Shown in pieces: positions 1 through 8,480 of a DNA stretch of 37,893 nt. The stretch lies in assembly GCA_017466365.1 (NCBI GenBank), contig JAFTUG010000005.1, positions 1-37,893 of the forward strand, given 5' to 3'. Each line of letters starts with the position of its first letter. Position 1 is the first letter of the stretch. The notes below the pieces were generated by a model that saw only the letters and a list, made by a program, of their open reading frames with translations, was not told where the DNA came from and searched no databases. The DNA is from Clostridia bacterium (GTDB lineage Bacteria > Bacillota > Clostridia > Oscillospirales > Acutalibacteraceae). Made by a program: the position numbers and the translations under genes.

Positions 1-160
1 AGAGCTCAATCGCTCGTGATGTCCATCTGACATCTTGTTTCTCGTTTTTACCGAGAATTACTGCTGTACTTGAAGTACATACTCAAATTAATCTTCAAGG
101 GTTTTTCTATCAATCGTTGTTTAATTTTCAAGGTGCGTCGCACACCGTTCTTGCGGAGTG
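1..160 (-). other. Probable pre-rRNA leader of an rRNA operon lying off the left edge
   Basis: Read on the minus strand, this stretch follows a consensus promoter (168-196). It carries a CCTTGAAAATTAAACA element (118-133) like the boxA/leader sequences of clostridial rRNA operons. Two short inverted repeats follow, one around 41-56 and one at 65-79 (TGTACTTGAAGTACA), of the kind seen in rRNA processing stems. No mature rRNA sequence is visible, so the 16S gene would begin to the left of position 1. A tRNA or 5S operon is the alternative. Confidence 0.55.
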
Positions 161-167
161 CTTGACT

Positions 168-196
168 AATATATCACAACATAACGAGTTTGTCAA
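168..196 (-). promoter_or_regulatory. Strong sigma-A promoter, probably driving an rRNA operon
   Basis: On the minus strand a perfect -35 TTGACA (191-196) is separated by exactly 17 nt from a -10 TATATT (168-173). It points out of the left edge. The near-consensus hexamers and the boxA-like leader downstream suggest an rRNA promoter. Confidence 0.7.
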
Positions 197-340
197 CACT
201 TTTTTTGAGAGATTTTTATCCAACTTGTCAACTTCGCCGTGTGTTTCCTGCTCTTCATTTCAGGGGTGTATATTTTATATATTATGGTAATTAATATTTT
301 TTATTTTGCTATTTTGTGTTTCTTTATTCATATTGATTTT

Positions 341-949
341 TCAGCTTTTAAATTTCAGTTTAATTTCTTCTATTATTTCAACTATCTTAAATCTCATTTC
401 ATATTTCACAGGGCTGCTTATTATTTCTGCACCGTCTTTTCCGAGTACAACTTCAGTTTCTGCTTTCTTTGTTGCGGCAGGCAAACACAACGGAGGAAAC
501 ATAACACACCACCAGTTTTGACCCTTGCCGTTCCCGAGAATAACTTTCAGCGCAAGATATTCTCCTGCCGGCAAAGTAAAATTTTCATATTCACGGGTTT
601 CAAAATATTCCTCTGTCAGATATACTTCTGCCTTATAGTTAAATCCGTTTTTTGAAAGAACTTCATTTGCTGTTTTGACAAGCAATGCTTTTTCTTCGGA
701 AAGACACATCTCGGCATTATCCTTATTCACCGTACCGCTGAATATTTTACTTCCGCAATCAAGGAGTGCATCCCTTACTGATATTTTTATTTGTTGGTCG
801 GCATCGCTGTCCGAATTTGCAAGTATATGAAGCCTTATAACATTGTTTCTTATCCCTTTGCATTCCGCACCAAAGCTTACTACAGAAAATACAATTGATA
901 CTATCAGACCGATTGCCACGGAAATTTCCGCCATTTGATATTTCTTCAT
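341..949 (-). CDS. spoIIR: Stage II sporulation protein R (SpoIIR)
   Basis: SpoIIR is the secreted forespore signal that triggers the SpoIIGA protease to process pro-sigma-E in the mother cell. The 202-residue product has an N-terminal hydrophobic signal/anchor (about 10-27). It then has the family signatures VIRLHILANSDS (37-48), an ISVRDALLD stretch, and NWWCVMFPPLC (145-155) near the C-terminus. Length and motif order fit the family. It is the last gene of a minus-strand block after mreB. Its Shine-Dalgarno AAAAGGA lies inside a hairpin (954-994). SpoIIR genes are known to be forespore sigma-F dependent, but I could not find a convincing sigma-F promoter; it would lie inside the end of mreB. 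Confidence 0.9.
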   Translation of the reverse strand: MKKYQMAEISVAIGLIVSIVFSVVSFGAECKGIRNNVIRLHILANSDSDADQQIKISVRDALLDCGSKIFSGTVNKDNAEMCLSEEKALLVKTANEVLSKNGFNYKAEVYLTEEYFETREYENFTLPAGEYLALKVILGNGKGQNWWCVMFPPLCLPAATKKAETEVVLGKDGAEIISSPVKYEMRFKIVEIIEEIKLKFKS

Positions 950-953
950 AAAT

Positions 954-994
954 AAACCGTCCTTTTATGTTGTATCAACATTCTTGGACGGTTT
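954..994 (-). promoter_or_regulatory. Hairpin between mreB and spoIIR that includes the spoIIR Shine-Dalgarno
   Basis: A 9-bp outer stem (AAACCGTCC at 954-962 with GGACGGTTT at 986-994) and a 6-bp inner stem (ATGTTG at 967-972 with CAACAT at 976-981) are separated by a T-rich internal loop. On the minus strand the AAAAGGA ribosome binding site of spoIIR is formed by bases 960-966, partly in the stem. No good U-tract follows, so it is either a weak mreB terminator or a structure that limits spoIIR translation from read-through transcripts. Confidence 0.6.
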
Positions 995-1002
995 AATAAA
1001 TT

Positions 1003-2046
1003 TTATTCAGTCTGAAGGTCAAGTCCTCCGATTTCATCACGCGCTTTGAACACATAACCGTTCTGGCTTAAAATATCGATATGAGAAAGAGCTTCACCGG
1101 TTCCAAGCGCAACACAGTTAAGCGGTGATTCGGCAACAGTGGTTTTGACTCCCGTTTTCTTTTCAATCATCTCATCTATGCCTTTAAGCAGCGCACCGCC
1201 GCCCGTTAAACGAATTCCTGATTCGGCTATATCGGCAGAAAGCTCGGGAGGAGTAAGTTCAAGAACGGAACGAACGGTTTCAGCTATTGTTTCAAGGTGG
1301 GGACGCATTGCAAGATATGCTTCGGTTGAGCTGACCTCAATGCTTACGGGCATATTTGTTATAAAATGCTTACCCTTAACTGTAAGACCGAGTTCAACAT
1401 CGCGAAGATAAGAGCAGCCTATTTGTTTTTTTATAAATTCACCCGTTTTATCGCCGAGAATGACATCTCTCTCTCTTCTTATTTGACGAACAATTGCTTC
1501 ATCGAGAGCGTTTCCCGCAATTTTAATGGAACGGGAAACAGAGATGCAGCCCATTGTTATGACGGCAATATCAGTTGTTCCGCCGCCTATATCAACAATC
1601 ATTGTGCCTACCGGTCTGTTACTGCCGAGACCTGCACCGAGCGCTGCTGCAAGAGGTTCTTCAATCAGGCATGCTTTTGCAGCACCTGCTGCAGTTACAA
1701 GGTCAAGAATCGTTCTTTTTTCAAGACTTGTTGCCATCGAAGGGACGCACACAACAACATTGGGCTTAAACACCATGTTCTTACAGATTTTTGAAAGAAC
1801 ATAGCGAAGAATATGCTTCGTTGCGGTAAAATCGGACACCACGCCATGAAGCATCGGCTTTACAACACGGATTGAATCGGGATTTTTTCCTATCATATCC
1901 CACGCACGCTTACCGACACCTATAAGCTTACCGCTCTCTTTTTCATAGGCGGCAACACACGGCTCGGTCATAACTATACCTTTACCTTCAACATATACAA
2001 CAATGGAAGTTGTTCCGAGATCTATTCCTATGTTTGCACCGAGCAT
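1003..2046 (-). CDS. mreB: MreB/Mbl-family rod shape-determining actin homologue
   Basis: This bacterial actin polymerises under the membrane and directs lateral wall synthesis. The 347-residue protein has the actin-fold phosphate-1 loop GIDLGTTS (7-14), a connecting segment with EEPLAAALGAGL, the phosphate-2 loop VDIGGGTTDIAV (151-162), and an adenosine motif TGGGALLKGI near residue 285. Length equals that of MreB, Mbl and MreBH, which sequence inspection alone does not separate; Mbl is as likely as MreB. There is no mreC or mreD next to it, which is common for the extra paralogues in Firmicutes. The ATG start has an AAGGTGGTGAG ribosome binding site. It lies 18 nt after comF and before spoIIR on the same strand. 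Confidence 0.88.
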   Translation of the reverse strand: MLGANIGIDLGTTSIVVYVEGKGIVMTEPCVAAYEKESGKLIGVGKRAWDMIGKNPDSIRVVKPMLHGVVSDFTATKHILRYVLSKICKNMVFKPNVVVCVPSMATSLEKRTILDLVTAAGAAKACLIEEPLAAALGAGLGSNRPVGTMIVDIGGGTTDIAVITMGCISVSRSIKIAGNALDEAIVRQIRRERDVILGDKTGEFIKKQIGCSYLRDVELGLTVKGKHFITNMPVSIEVSSTEAYLAMRPHLETIAETVRSVLELTPPELSADIAESGIRLTGGGALLKGIDEMIEKKTGVKTTVAESPLNCVALGTGEALSHIDILSQNGYVFKARDEIGGLDLQTE

Positions 2047-2064
2047 GGTCTCACCACCTTATTC

Positions 2065-2784
2065 TTAAATGTGTTTATTATTTCTCTTCTTATATAGAGT
2101 TAATGCAAGCGCAACGCAGTACACTTCTTTTGCACCGTGAAGCCACAGCATTTTTGCGCACTCATTAAGTGTTTCTCCGGAAGTTGAAATATCATCACAA
2201 AGCAAAACAGTTTTATCTTTTACGGCAGATGAATCCGAAATATCAAAAACACCGGTAAGATTTCCTTTGCGAAGATAATATGTTATTCCGTGCTGTTTCT
2301 TTGTTTCATAAAGCTTACAAATCACATCGGATTTATGCTCAATTCCGAGCCTTTCGGATATTCCCTTTGCAAGATAGAAGCACTGGTTATATCCTCGTTT
2401 TTTCCTGCTTTTCTCCGTCATGGGAACTTCGGTTATAAAATCAAAAGAAACATTTCCGAATCTTTCTTTAACAGCATCTGCCATTTCAAGAGAATATGCC
2501 TCATAATTTCTTAAACCTTTACGGAATTTGAAAATATGAACACCGTGTCTGACGCAGCCGTCATAATAAAACGGAGCAGCAATTGAACTGAAATAATTTT
2601 CCGCACCTTTGCATGTACACTTATCCTTTTCTCTTCCGCACTTACGGCATACAGTCCCGCTTATTCTCGGAAGCTCGTTTTCACACTTACTGCACATAAA
2701 ACGGCTTGACGCTATAACCTTTCCGCAATACGCGCACCGCTTCGGAAACAAAGAAATAATAAGGGACTCTATGGATTTTTTCAA
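2065..2784 (-). CDS. comF: ComF family protein (zinc-ribbon plus phosphoribosyltransferase-like domain)
   Basis: ComF proteins are linked to uptake of single-stranded DNA in competence and to DNA metabolism; the biochemical role is not settled. The 239-residue product has a cysteine-rich N-terminus (C17/C20, C31/C34, C46/C49, C56/C58) consistent with zinc binding. It ends with a PRPP-binding-like loop, VLLCDDISTSGETL, at about 194-207, typical of type I phosphoribosyltransferases. The start is a TTG whose first bases overlap the TGA stop of recD2 in the sequence TTGA, with GGTGAAG upstream inside recD2. This implies translational coupling to the helicase. Confidence 0.87.
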   Translation of the reverse strand: MKKSIESLIISLFPKRCAYCGKVIASSRFMCSKCENELPRISGTVCRKCGREKDKCTCKGAENYFSSIAAPFYYDGCVRHGVHIFKFRKGLRNYEAYSLEMADAVKERFGNVSFDFITEVPMTEKSRKKRGYNQCFYLAKGISERLGIEHKSDVICKLYETKKQHGITYYLRKGNLTGVFDISDSSAVKDKTVLLCDDISTSGETLNECAKMLWLHGAKEVYCVALALTLYKKRNNKHI

Positions 2785-4982
2785 TTTTCTTCACCAAGCA
2801 TTATAAAACTTTTCAGAGCGGAATAACGTTTTGCTTTGCTGTTATTGCTGACCATTCGCTCAACGGTATTTCTTGAACCGACAAGAATCATCATTTTCTT
2901 CGCTCTTGTTACCGCCGTATAAAGCAAATTACGATATGCCAGCTGTTCAACAACACCCGTTACGGGCATTATAACCGCCTCAAACTCGTTGCCCTGACTT
3001 TTATGAACCGTTACAGCATAGGCATGTTCAAGCTCCGTGCTTCCTTCAAAAGGATATTCGGCAAGCTTGTCATCAAAACGGACATACAGTATATGGGCAA
3101 CTTCATCTATTTTATCGAGAATACCGATATCGCCGTTAAAAACACCAAGACCGTCTTTGTCCGATGATGACCAAGGAATATTATAATTATTTTTTATCTG
3201 CATAAGCTTATCGCCTTCACGGAACATCCGTTGACCGAAAGCATGCTCGCGCTTATGCCTTGCAGGAGGATTGATTGCCGCCTGCAGATATTTATTAAGA
3301 TTTACCGTTCCCGCCTCGCCTTTTCTTGACGGACAAAGAACCTGAATATCATCTGTGGGAGAATATTTATAAGCATTCGGAAGCCTTGTTGCGCAAAGCT
3401 CCGTAACAGTTTTTGCCGCAGAAGCAGGCTGAATTCTTTCCATGAAGAAAAAATCCTTATCCGTTCTTGTTATTTCAGGAAATTCACCCTGAACAATTTT
3501 ATGGGCATTCGTTACTATAAGGCTCTCCATCGCCTGACGAAAAACCTCTTTAAGCTCTACAACGGGTAAAGCCTTTGAATTTATCATATCATGCAGCACA
3601 TTTCCCGCACCTACCGGGGGAAGCTGGTCGGAGTCACCGACCATTACAAGCCTGCAGCCAATGGGAAGCGCATCAAGAAGACTTGAAAAAAGAACAATAT
3701 CAACCATAGACAGCTCGTCTATAATTACCGCACCCGCACTTAAAGGATTACGCTTGTTGCGCTGAAAAACAGGTCTGTCGTTTCTGTCCCATTCAACCTC
3801 AAGTAAACGATGTATGGTCTGGGCTTCTCTGCCCGTGAGCTCGCTCATTCGCTTTGCTGCTCTGCCCGTAGGTGCCGCAAGAGCAACCTCAAGTCCTTGA
3901 TTTTCAAAAACCTTAAGTATACCTCGAAGGGTTGTTGTTTTACCCGTACCCGGTCCGCCAGTCAAAATGAGTATTCCTCTTTCAACGGCAAGCTTTATTG
4001 CAAGGCGCTGCATATCGTTATAGCAGACACCGCCGATAAGCTCGGCATGATTTATTTGTTCTTCGATATTATCAAGACATTTCGGAGCAAAGCGTTTCAT
4101 AAAAAGGACAGTGTTTGCCGCTCTTTTCTCCGCATCATAAATTTCCGGTAAAAATATGAACTCTCTGCTGTAAATCACATCTGAAACAAGCTGTTTTTGT
4201 TCGACAAGCTTATCTATCCGGATTTCAACATCATCCTGCGAGCATCCGAGAAGAGACAAGCAGGGCTGAATAAGCTTTTCACGGGGAAGGCAGGTATGAC
4301 CGTTATATAGATTATGCCTTACAACATAAAGAATACCTGCTGCAACTCTGTATTCATCCGCCGGTGGCACGGGAAGTCGCTGTGCAATATTGCAAGCTTT
4401 TTCAAATGTTATGCCTATTCCCTCGGAACAAAGCAGATAAGGGTTTCTTTCAACGGTTTCAACAGACCTTGAACCGAACAGCTTAAAAACCTTAAGGCAC
4501 TCTGCAGTAGTCATTCCGTACTTTTCAAGAGAAATGAGTGCCTCTCTTTCTGCAGCTCGTTTTCTGAATTCTTCAGATATTTCCTTTGCTCTTTCGCGTG
4601 AAATACCCTTGATTTCAGAAAGACGGTTAGGTGCATTTTCTATAATGCTGAATGTTTCTTCACCAAAGCGTTCAACAATTTTTTGAGCTGTTTTTTCTCT
4701 TATTCCTTTGATAATACCCGATGAAAGATACGAAAGCATTTCCGCGGCGGTTTCAGGCATTTCACGAACACAGCCCTCTATTTTGAGCTGTTTACCGAAA
4801 GTGGGATGCACCGACCATTTTCCGGTAAAAGTTACTCTTTCTCCGCAGTAAAGATCACCTATGTTACCCGTAGCCGTAAAAAGGTCACCGTCACTTGAAA
4901 ACTCAAGAACAGTGTAGCCGTTTTCGGTATTTTGGTATGTTATATATTCCACAACACCCGTTACAGTAACAAATTCTTCCAT
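2781..4982 (-). CDS. recD2: RecD2-type SF1B ATP-dependent DNA helicase
   Basis: RecD2 is a stand-alone 5'-3' helicase acting in DNA repair and replication fork maintenance. The 733-residue protein has an N-terminal OB-like region (1-70) and tandem helix-hairpin-helix segments (about 85-145, around GIIKGIREKTA and EIKGISRERA). Walker A is GGPGTGKTT (342-350), Walker B IIDELSMVD (420-428), motif III GDSDQLPPVG (449-458), motif V TVHKSQGNEF near 655 and motif VI YTAVTRAKK near 685. I chose the ATG at 4982. A TTG nine bases upstream is possible; neither start has a clear ribosome binding site. It lies just downstream of rnpB on the same strand and overlaps comF. Confidence 0.93.
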   Translation of the reverse strand: MEEFVTVTGVVEYITYQNTENGYTVLEFSSDGDLFTATGNIGDLYCGERVTFTGKWSVHPTFGKQLKIEGCVREMPETAAEMLSYLSSGIIKGIREKTAQKIVERFGEETFSIIENAPNRLSEIKGISRERAKEISEEFRKRAAEREALISLEKYGMTTAECLKVFKLFGSRSVETVERNPYLLCSEGIGITFEKACNIAQRLPVPPADEYRVAAGILYVVRHNLYNGHTCLPREKLIQPCLSLLGCSQDDVEIRIDKLVEQKQLVSDVIYSREFIFLPEIYDAEKRAANTVLFMKRFAPKCLDNIEEQINHAELIGGVCYNDMQRLAIKLAVERGILILTGGPGTGKTTTLRGILKVFENQGLEVALAAPTGRAAKRMSELTGREAQTIHRLLEVEWDRNDRPVFQRNKRNPLSAGAVIIDELSMVDIVLFSSLLDALPIGCRLVMVGDSDQLPPVGAGNVLHDMINSKALPVVELKEVFRQAMESLIVTNAHKIVQGEFPEITRTDKDFFFMERIQPASAAKTVTELCATRLPNAYKYSPTDDIQVLCPSRKGEAGTVNLNKYLQAAINPPARHKREHAFGQRMFREGDKLMQIKNNYNIPWSSSDKDGLGVFNGDIGILDKIDEVAHILYVRFDDKLAEYPFEGSTELEHAYAVTVHKSQGNEFEAVIMPVTGVVEQLAYRNLLYTAVTRAKKMMILVGSRNTVERMVSNNSKAKRYSALKSFIMLGEEN

Positions 4983-5010
4983 ATCAACCAATCATAAATT
5001 TAATATAACC

Positions 5011-5045
5011 GCTTTTCAGACGCAGATTACATATATCTGAAAAGC
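5011..5045 (-). terminator. Hairpin downstream of rnpB
   Basis: There is a perfect 10-bp stem (GCTTTTCAGA at 5011-5020 with TCTGAAAAGC at 5036-5045) just after the RNase P RNA 3' end. On the minus strand it is followed by GGTTATATTAAATTT rather than a clean U-tract. It may be a partial terminator or 3' processing structure, letting transcription continue into recD2. Confidence 0.5.
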
Positions 5046-5049
5046 CGCA

Positions 5050-5406
5050 ATGTGCCGAGTGAATCTGTAAGCCGAGTTCTGTCATTTAAGGCAATCATCT
5101 GTCTACGCCGTACATTGCTGCACGTCTTTAGCCACCCTTCGGAGTATCGCCGAGCAAGCGACGGAATAAATCCTCCCCCAATCGGTGTTGCTTCGGATAG
5201 GGTTTGCAGGGCCGTGCGGTTCCCCGCACGCCGGTGAGCTCTTACCTCGCCTTTCCACCCTTACCTGCAAAGCAGGCGGTATATCTCTGTTGCACTTTCC
5301 CTAAGGTCACCCTCGGCGGCCGTTAGCCGTTATCCTGCTCTGTGAAGCTCGGACTTTCCTCACGCAGCTTGAAGCTGCCCGCGACTGCCCAACTCACTCG
5401 GCACAT
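5050..5406 (-). ncRNA. rnpB: RNase P RNA, bacterial type A
   Basis: This is the catalytic RNA of RNase P, which matures the 5' ends of tRNAs. On the minus strand the ends pair as helix P1: GTGCCGAGTGA near the 5' end (5394-5404) with TCACTCGGCAC at the 3' end (5052-5062). The conserved core is present: a GAGGAAAGTCCGAGCTTC-like P3/P4 entry, CAGGATAACGGCTAACGG, GGTGACCTTAGGGAAAGTG, GGTAAGGGTGGAAAGGCGAG and, near the 3' end, ACAGAACTCGGCTTACAG, the P4 3' strand region. The overall pattern and length of about 355 nt fit the ancestral type A, not the Bacillus type B. Ends are estimated to within a few bases. Confidence 0.95.
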
Positions 5407-5414
5407 ACGTTTTT

Positions 5415-5443
5415 ATTTTAAATCACCTTTTATTAAAAGTCAA
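5415..5443 (-). promoter_or_regulatory. Sigma-A promoter of rnpB
   Basis: On the minus strand a -35 TTGACT (5438-5443) and a -10 TAAAAT (5415-5420) are separated by 17 nt. The expected transcription start falls at about 5405-5408, right at the P1 helix of the RNA. Confidence 0.75.
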
Positions 5444-5544
5444 ACAAAATATATATTTGTTTTAAATAATTTACAATTTGACTATTGTATATCGTGAAAA
5501 CTTGCGTTAAAATGGTGAATAACGATTACCGAAAGGATAAATTT

Positions 5545-6597
5545 ATGGAAGACATATATATTTCAAAGAAAAGGCGGCAGCCCGAAGAGATTGATTTTGT
5601 TTTTTTGGATGAACCTGCTCCCCCTCAAATTCCGCAGGATGAAGAGCCGCCGAAACGCAAAAAAAAGAAAAAACACCGTTTTCTGAAATTTATTGCAACG
5701 GTGCTTATAATTGCATTTTTATTCGGCTCTGCATTTATTTTTGTTTTCGCTGCAATGTCGGGCTACACAAGAGACGACCTTGAAGCCAATGAATATGTTT
5801 CATCCTTTGAACTTGAGAGCAGTCCGTTTGTTTCAAACATACTTCTTCTCGGAGTTGACGGAAGCGCAGATTCTTCTTCACGCTCCGATTCGATGATACT
5901 CGTTTCAGTAGACTTTGCCCATATGAAAATAAAGCTTACATCCTTTCTTCGTGACAGCTGGGTTGAAATCCCCTCAAAAGGCAAAAAAGCAAAGCTTAAT
6001 TCAGCTTGTTCATCAGGCGGTCCGCAGCTTGTTGTTGATACAATCGAGTATAACTTCGGCGTGGATATTGACCATTATGTTATGGTTGACTTTGATATGT
6101 TCACGCAGATAATCGATTCGCTCGGCGGAGTTACCGTTGAGGTTACCAAAAAAGAAGCAAAGTTTATAAACAGCACCACAAGGCAAAAAGTTGAAAGCGG
6201 AGAAAATGTTACTCTTAACGGTGATGAGGCTCTTGTTTACTGCAGAATCAGAAAACTCGATTCCGATTACATGAGAACCTACAGACAGAGAAAGGTTATT
6301 TCCGCCCTCATAAATCAAGCAAAGAAAGCCGGTATTTCGGCATTGATTGAAACCATGAACAATGTTTTTCCGCTTATTAAAACAGATATGTCCGCTCTTG
6401 AAATAACAGGGCTTGCTTATAAAGCGGGAATAGGCATTGTTGCATTTGATATTGAGCAAAACAGAGTTCCGATTGATGAGCACATGGAGGTCGGAACCAA
6501 AAACGGTCAATGGGTTGAAGTGGTTGATATTGATGCTGCAAAGGAATATCTGCAAGATTATATTTACACAAATAAAATAAAGATTGAGGAAGAATAA
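5545..6597 (+). CDS. LytR-CpsA-Psr (LCP) family wall-polymer ligase
   Basis: LCP enzymes transfer undecaprenyl-linked anionic polymers such as teichoic acid or capsule onto peptidoglycan outside the membrane. The 350-residue protein has a charged, proline-rich cytoplasmic N-terminus with a KRKKKKKHR patch and one membrane segment (about 46-71). The LCP domain (about 97-265) holds the expected LLGVDG, RSDSMILVSVD, SFLRDSWVEIP and MRTYRQRKVI motifs with conserved Arg/Asp residues. The ATG at 5545 is chosen because GAAAGGA sits 7 nt upstream; the reading frame stays open to 5485 but without such a site. It is divergent from rnpB, and the acetyltransferase start follows its stop by one base. Confidence 0.92.
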   Translation: MEDIYISKKRRQPEEIDFVFLDEPAPPQIPQDEEPPKRKKKKKHRFLKFIATVLIIAFLFGSAFIFVFAAMSGYTRDDLEANEYVSSFELESSPFVSNILLLGVDGSADSSSRSDSMILVSVDFAHMKIKLTSFLRDSWVEIPSKGKKAKLNSACSSGGPQLVVDTIEYNFGVDIDHYVMVDFDMFTQIIDSLGGVTVEVTKKEAKFINSTTRQKVESGENVTLNGDEALVYCRIRKLDSDYMRTYRQRKVISALINQAKKAGISALIETMNNVFPLIKTDMSALEITGLAYKAGIGIVAFDIEQNRVPIDEHMEVGTKNGQWVEVVDIDAAKEYLQDYIYTNKIKIEEE

Positions 6598-6598
6598 A

Positions 6599-7054
6599 AT
6601 GGAAGTTACCTTCAGAAAATTCAGAACCGAGGACAGAGATGCTTTCTTTTCCATGGTCAAAAAATTCTATGCACCGCCTGCCGTGCTTCATTTCCCTTCG
6701 GATGAAGTTATGATGTCGAGCTTTGATGCCGCACTTGAAATTCCCGAGCTTGTAAAGGGATATATTTTTGAATGTTGCGGAAAAGCCGCAGGATATGCCA
6801 TTGTTTCAATGAAGTTTGAAACGGAAGTCGGCGGAATGGCGGCATGGATTGAGGAGCTTTTTGTTGAAGAAAAATTTCGTTCATGCGGCATAGGAAGTGC
6901 ATTTTTTGAAAATCTAAAAAAAGAGCTTTCAGGAAAAATCAAGCGTATACGTCTTGAGGTAGGCGATGAAAATGACGGTGCTAAACAGCTCTATAAACGG
7001 CTCGGCTTTGAGATGCTTGACTACCGTCAGATGGTTATAGATAAAGAATTTTAA
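6599..7054 (+). CDS. GNAT family N-acetyltransferase
   Basis: A predicted acetyl-CoA dependent acetyltransferase of unknown acceptor. The 151-residue protein shows the GNAT order: an N-terminal FRKFRTEDRDAF strand-helix, a central WIEELFVEEKFRSCGIGSAF segment whose R-x-x-G-I-G (94-99) is the acetyl-CoA pyrophosphate loop, and a C-terminal LYKRLGFEMLDYRQMV segment. The ATG begins one base after the LCP stop, with GAGGAAG in the LCP 3' end as ribosome binding site, so the two are co-translated. Spermine/aminoglycoside-type GNATs look similar; no substrate can be assigned. Confidence 0.88.
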   Translation: MEVTFRKFRTEDRDAFFSMVKKFYAPPAVLHFPSDEVMMSSFDAALEIPELVKGYIFECCGKAAGYAIVSMKFETEVGGMAAWIEELFVEEKFRSCGIGSAFFENLKKELSGKIKRIRLEVGDENDGAKQLYKRLGFEMLDYRQMVIDKEF

Positions 7055-7071
7055 TTTAAAGGAGAACCGTT

Positions 7072-8475
7072 ATGAAAAAAATATTTTCGTTTATACTTTC
7101 GTTTATCATCCTTTTCCCCTCTTATTTATTCAGCTTCATACCAAAAAACATTGATACCGATTTCAAATTCAAAAACGGATATACAGACGAAAAAATCATG
7201 CTTTGCGATGAATATGCTCCCGTTGAAATAAGCGGAGAATTCAAAAAAGGCAGTGCACTCGTTTATAATTTCGGCGAAGCGGAATGTGATTGGTTTAACT
7301 ATTTCGGAATAAAATACAATACCGATGCTTACGCAAAGGGAACAATCACCTACACAAGAAACGGTGAAAATTACAGCGAGGAATTTTTCCTTGAACCAAG
7401 CGAAAGCGGAAACTTTTACAGCTTCATTGACGGCATGCTTGATAAGTATAAATCCAACAAACTTTGTTCGGTAGCCATTGAACCTCTCAATAAAGAAAGC
7501 GGTTCATTTACACTTGAAGGAATCGGAGTATTCAACCGTGAAATTCCCGAAAGAGAAGTGTTTATCCGGAACGGTGAATATAAGCTTGGCGTCGACCTTT
7601 TATGGGGCGGTGCGTTGAGTTATCTTGAGGATTTGAATTCAAATGTTCAGGCAGTCAAGGTTGACGGCAGAATTTACGTTGATTCAAATGCATCGGAAAG
7701 ATACAACGCAAAATCCGTTAACGACAATGTTAATCTTATCAACAGATTTGACCCCGGCAGACTTGTTCAGCAGTCATATTACAGCATTATCAAAGACGGA
7801 TATGAGTCAGGCGAATTCATGGGAAACACATGGAATTATAATCCGGTTCAGGGCGGTAATCAGTTTGGCGAAAGCAGTAAGATTGTTGACGTTATCACAA
7901 CCGACAGCTCACTTTATATCAAGTGCCGTCCCCTTGACTGGGCAAAACCTGCCTCGGATATCACTCCCTCATACATGGAGGCAACCTACACATTAAAAGA
8001 CGGTCTTGTTGATGTTTCATGCAGATTCGTTGATTTTTACGGCTTCAAGAGTGAAAGCACAACACAGGAAATGCCTGCATTCTATTGCATCGAGCCTTTC
8101 AACAGATTTGTATATTACGGTGGTGATTCACCGTGGACTAACGACCCGAATCTCTCCTATGAAAACGAACTGATTTTCTGGCCCGATGCAGGATATCCCA
8201 ATTTCTCAACAACCGAAAGCTGGGCAGCATTTATCGGAGAATTCGATGACAGCTTCGGAATAGGAATTTATGTTCCGAGCAAACCTTCATTCCTTGCAGG
8301 TGTTTACGAAAGAGAAAAAACCACAAACGCCGATCCCTCAAAAGACGGAACAACATCCTATATCGCCGCCGTTGAATGGGTCGAGTTGGCAAGCTTTGAA
8401 CCGATTGAATATAACTACAGCATTTCAACAGGAACAATCTCAGAAATGAGAAATGCATTTGCAACCGTAAAATAA
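7072..8475 (+). CDS. Secreted protein of unknown function
   Basis: I do not recognise a named family with certainty. The 467-residue product has a cleavable-looking signal peptide (MKKIFSFILSFIILFPSYLF, hydrophobic core about 5-24) and no further membrane segment. It looks like a beta-rich extracellular protein with many Tyr, Trp and Asn residues. Notable stretches are NRFDPGRLVQQSYYS (about 224-238) followed by WNYNPVQGG, and WAAFIGEFDDSFGIGIYVP near 384-402. Such aromatic/glycine-rich loops are common in carbohydrate-active proteins, but that is inference. It has an AAAGGAGAA ribosome binding site, lies 17 nt after the acetyltransferase gene and ends at a bidirectional terminator. Confidence 0.75.
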   Translation: MKKIFSFILSFIILFPSYLFSFIPKNIDTDFKFKNGYTDEKIMLCDEYAPVEISGEFKKGSALVYNFGEAECDWFNYFGIKYNTDAYAKGTITYTRNGENYSEEFFLEPSESGNFYSFIDGMLDKYKSNKLCSVAIEPLNKESGSFTLEGIGVFNREIPEREVFIRNGEYKLGVDLLWGGALSYLEDLNSNVQAVKVDGRIYVDSNASERYNAKSVNDNVNLINRFDPGRLVQQSYYSIIKDGYESGEFMGNTWNYNPVQGGNQFGESSKIVDVITTDSSLYIKCRPLDWAKPASDITPSYMEATYTLKDGLVDVSCRFVDFYGFKSESTTQEMPAFYCIEPFNRFVYYGGDSPWTNDPNLSYENELIFWPDAGYPNFSTTESWAAFIGEFDDSFGIGIYVPSKPSFLAGVYEREKTTNADPSKDGTTSYIAAVEWVELASFEPIEYNYSISTGTISEMRNAFATVK

Positions 8476-8480
8476 AAATT

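Noticed and set aside
5052-5237. ORF inside the RNase P RNA region on the plus strand
   Set aside because: The sequence is explained by the structured RNase P RNA on the minus strand; coding here would be accidental.
5457-5482. Promoter for the LCP gene
   Set aside because: TTTACA and TTGACT-like hexamers are present but no -10 lies at a proper distance from either, so no promoter call is made.
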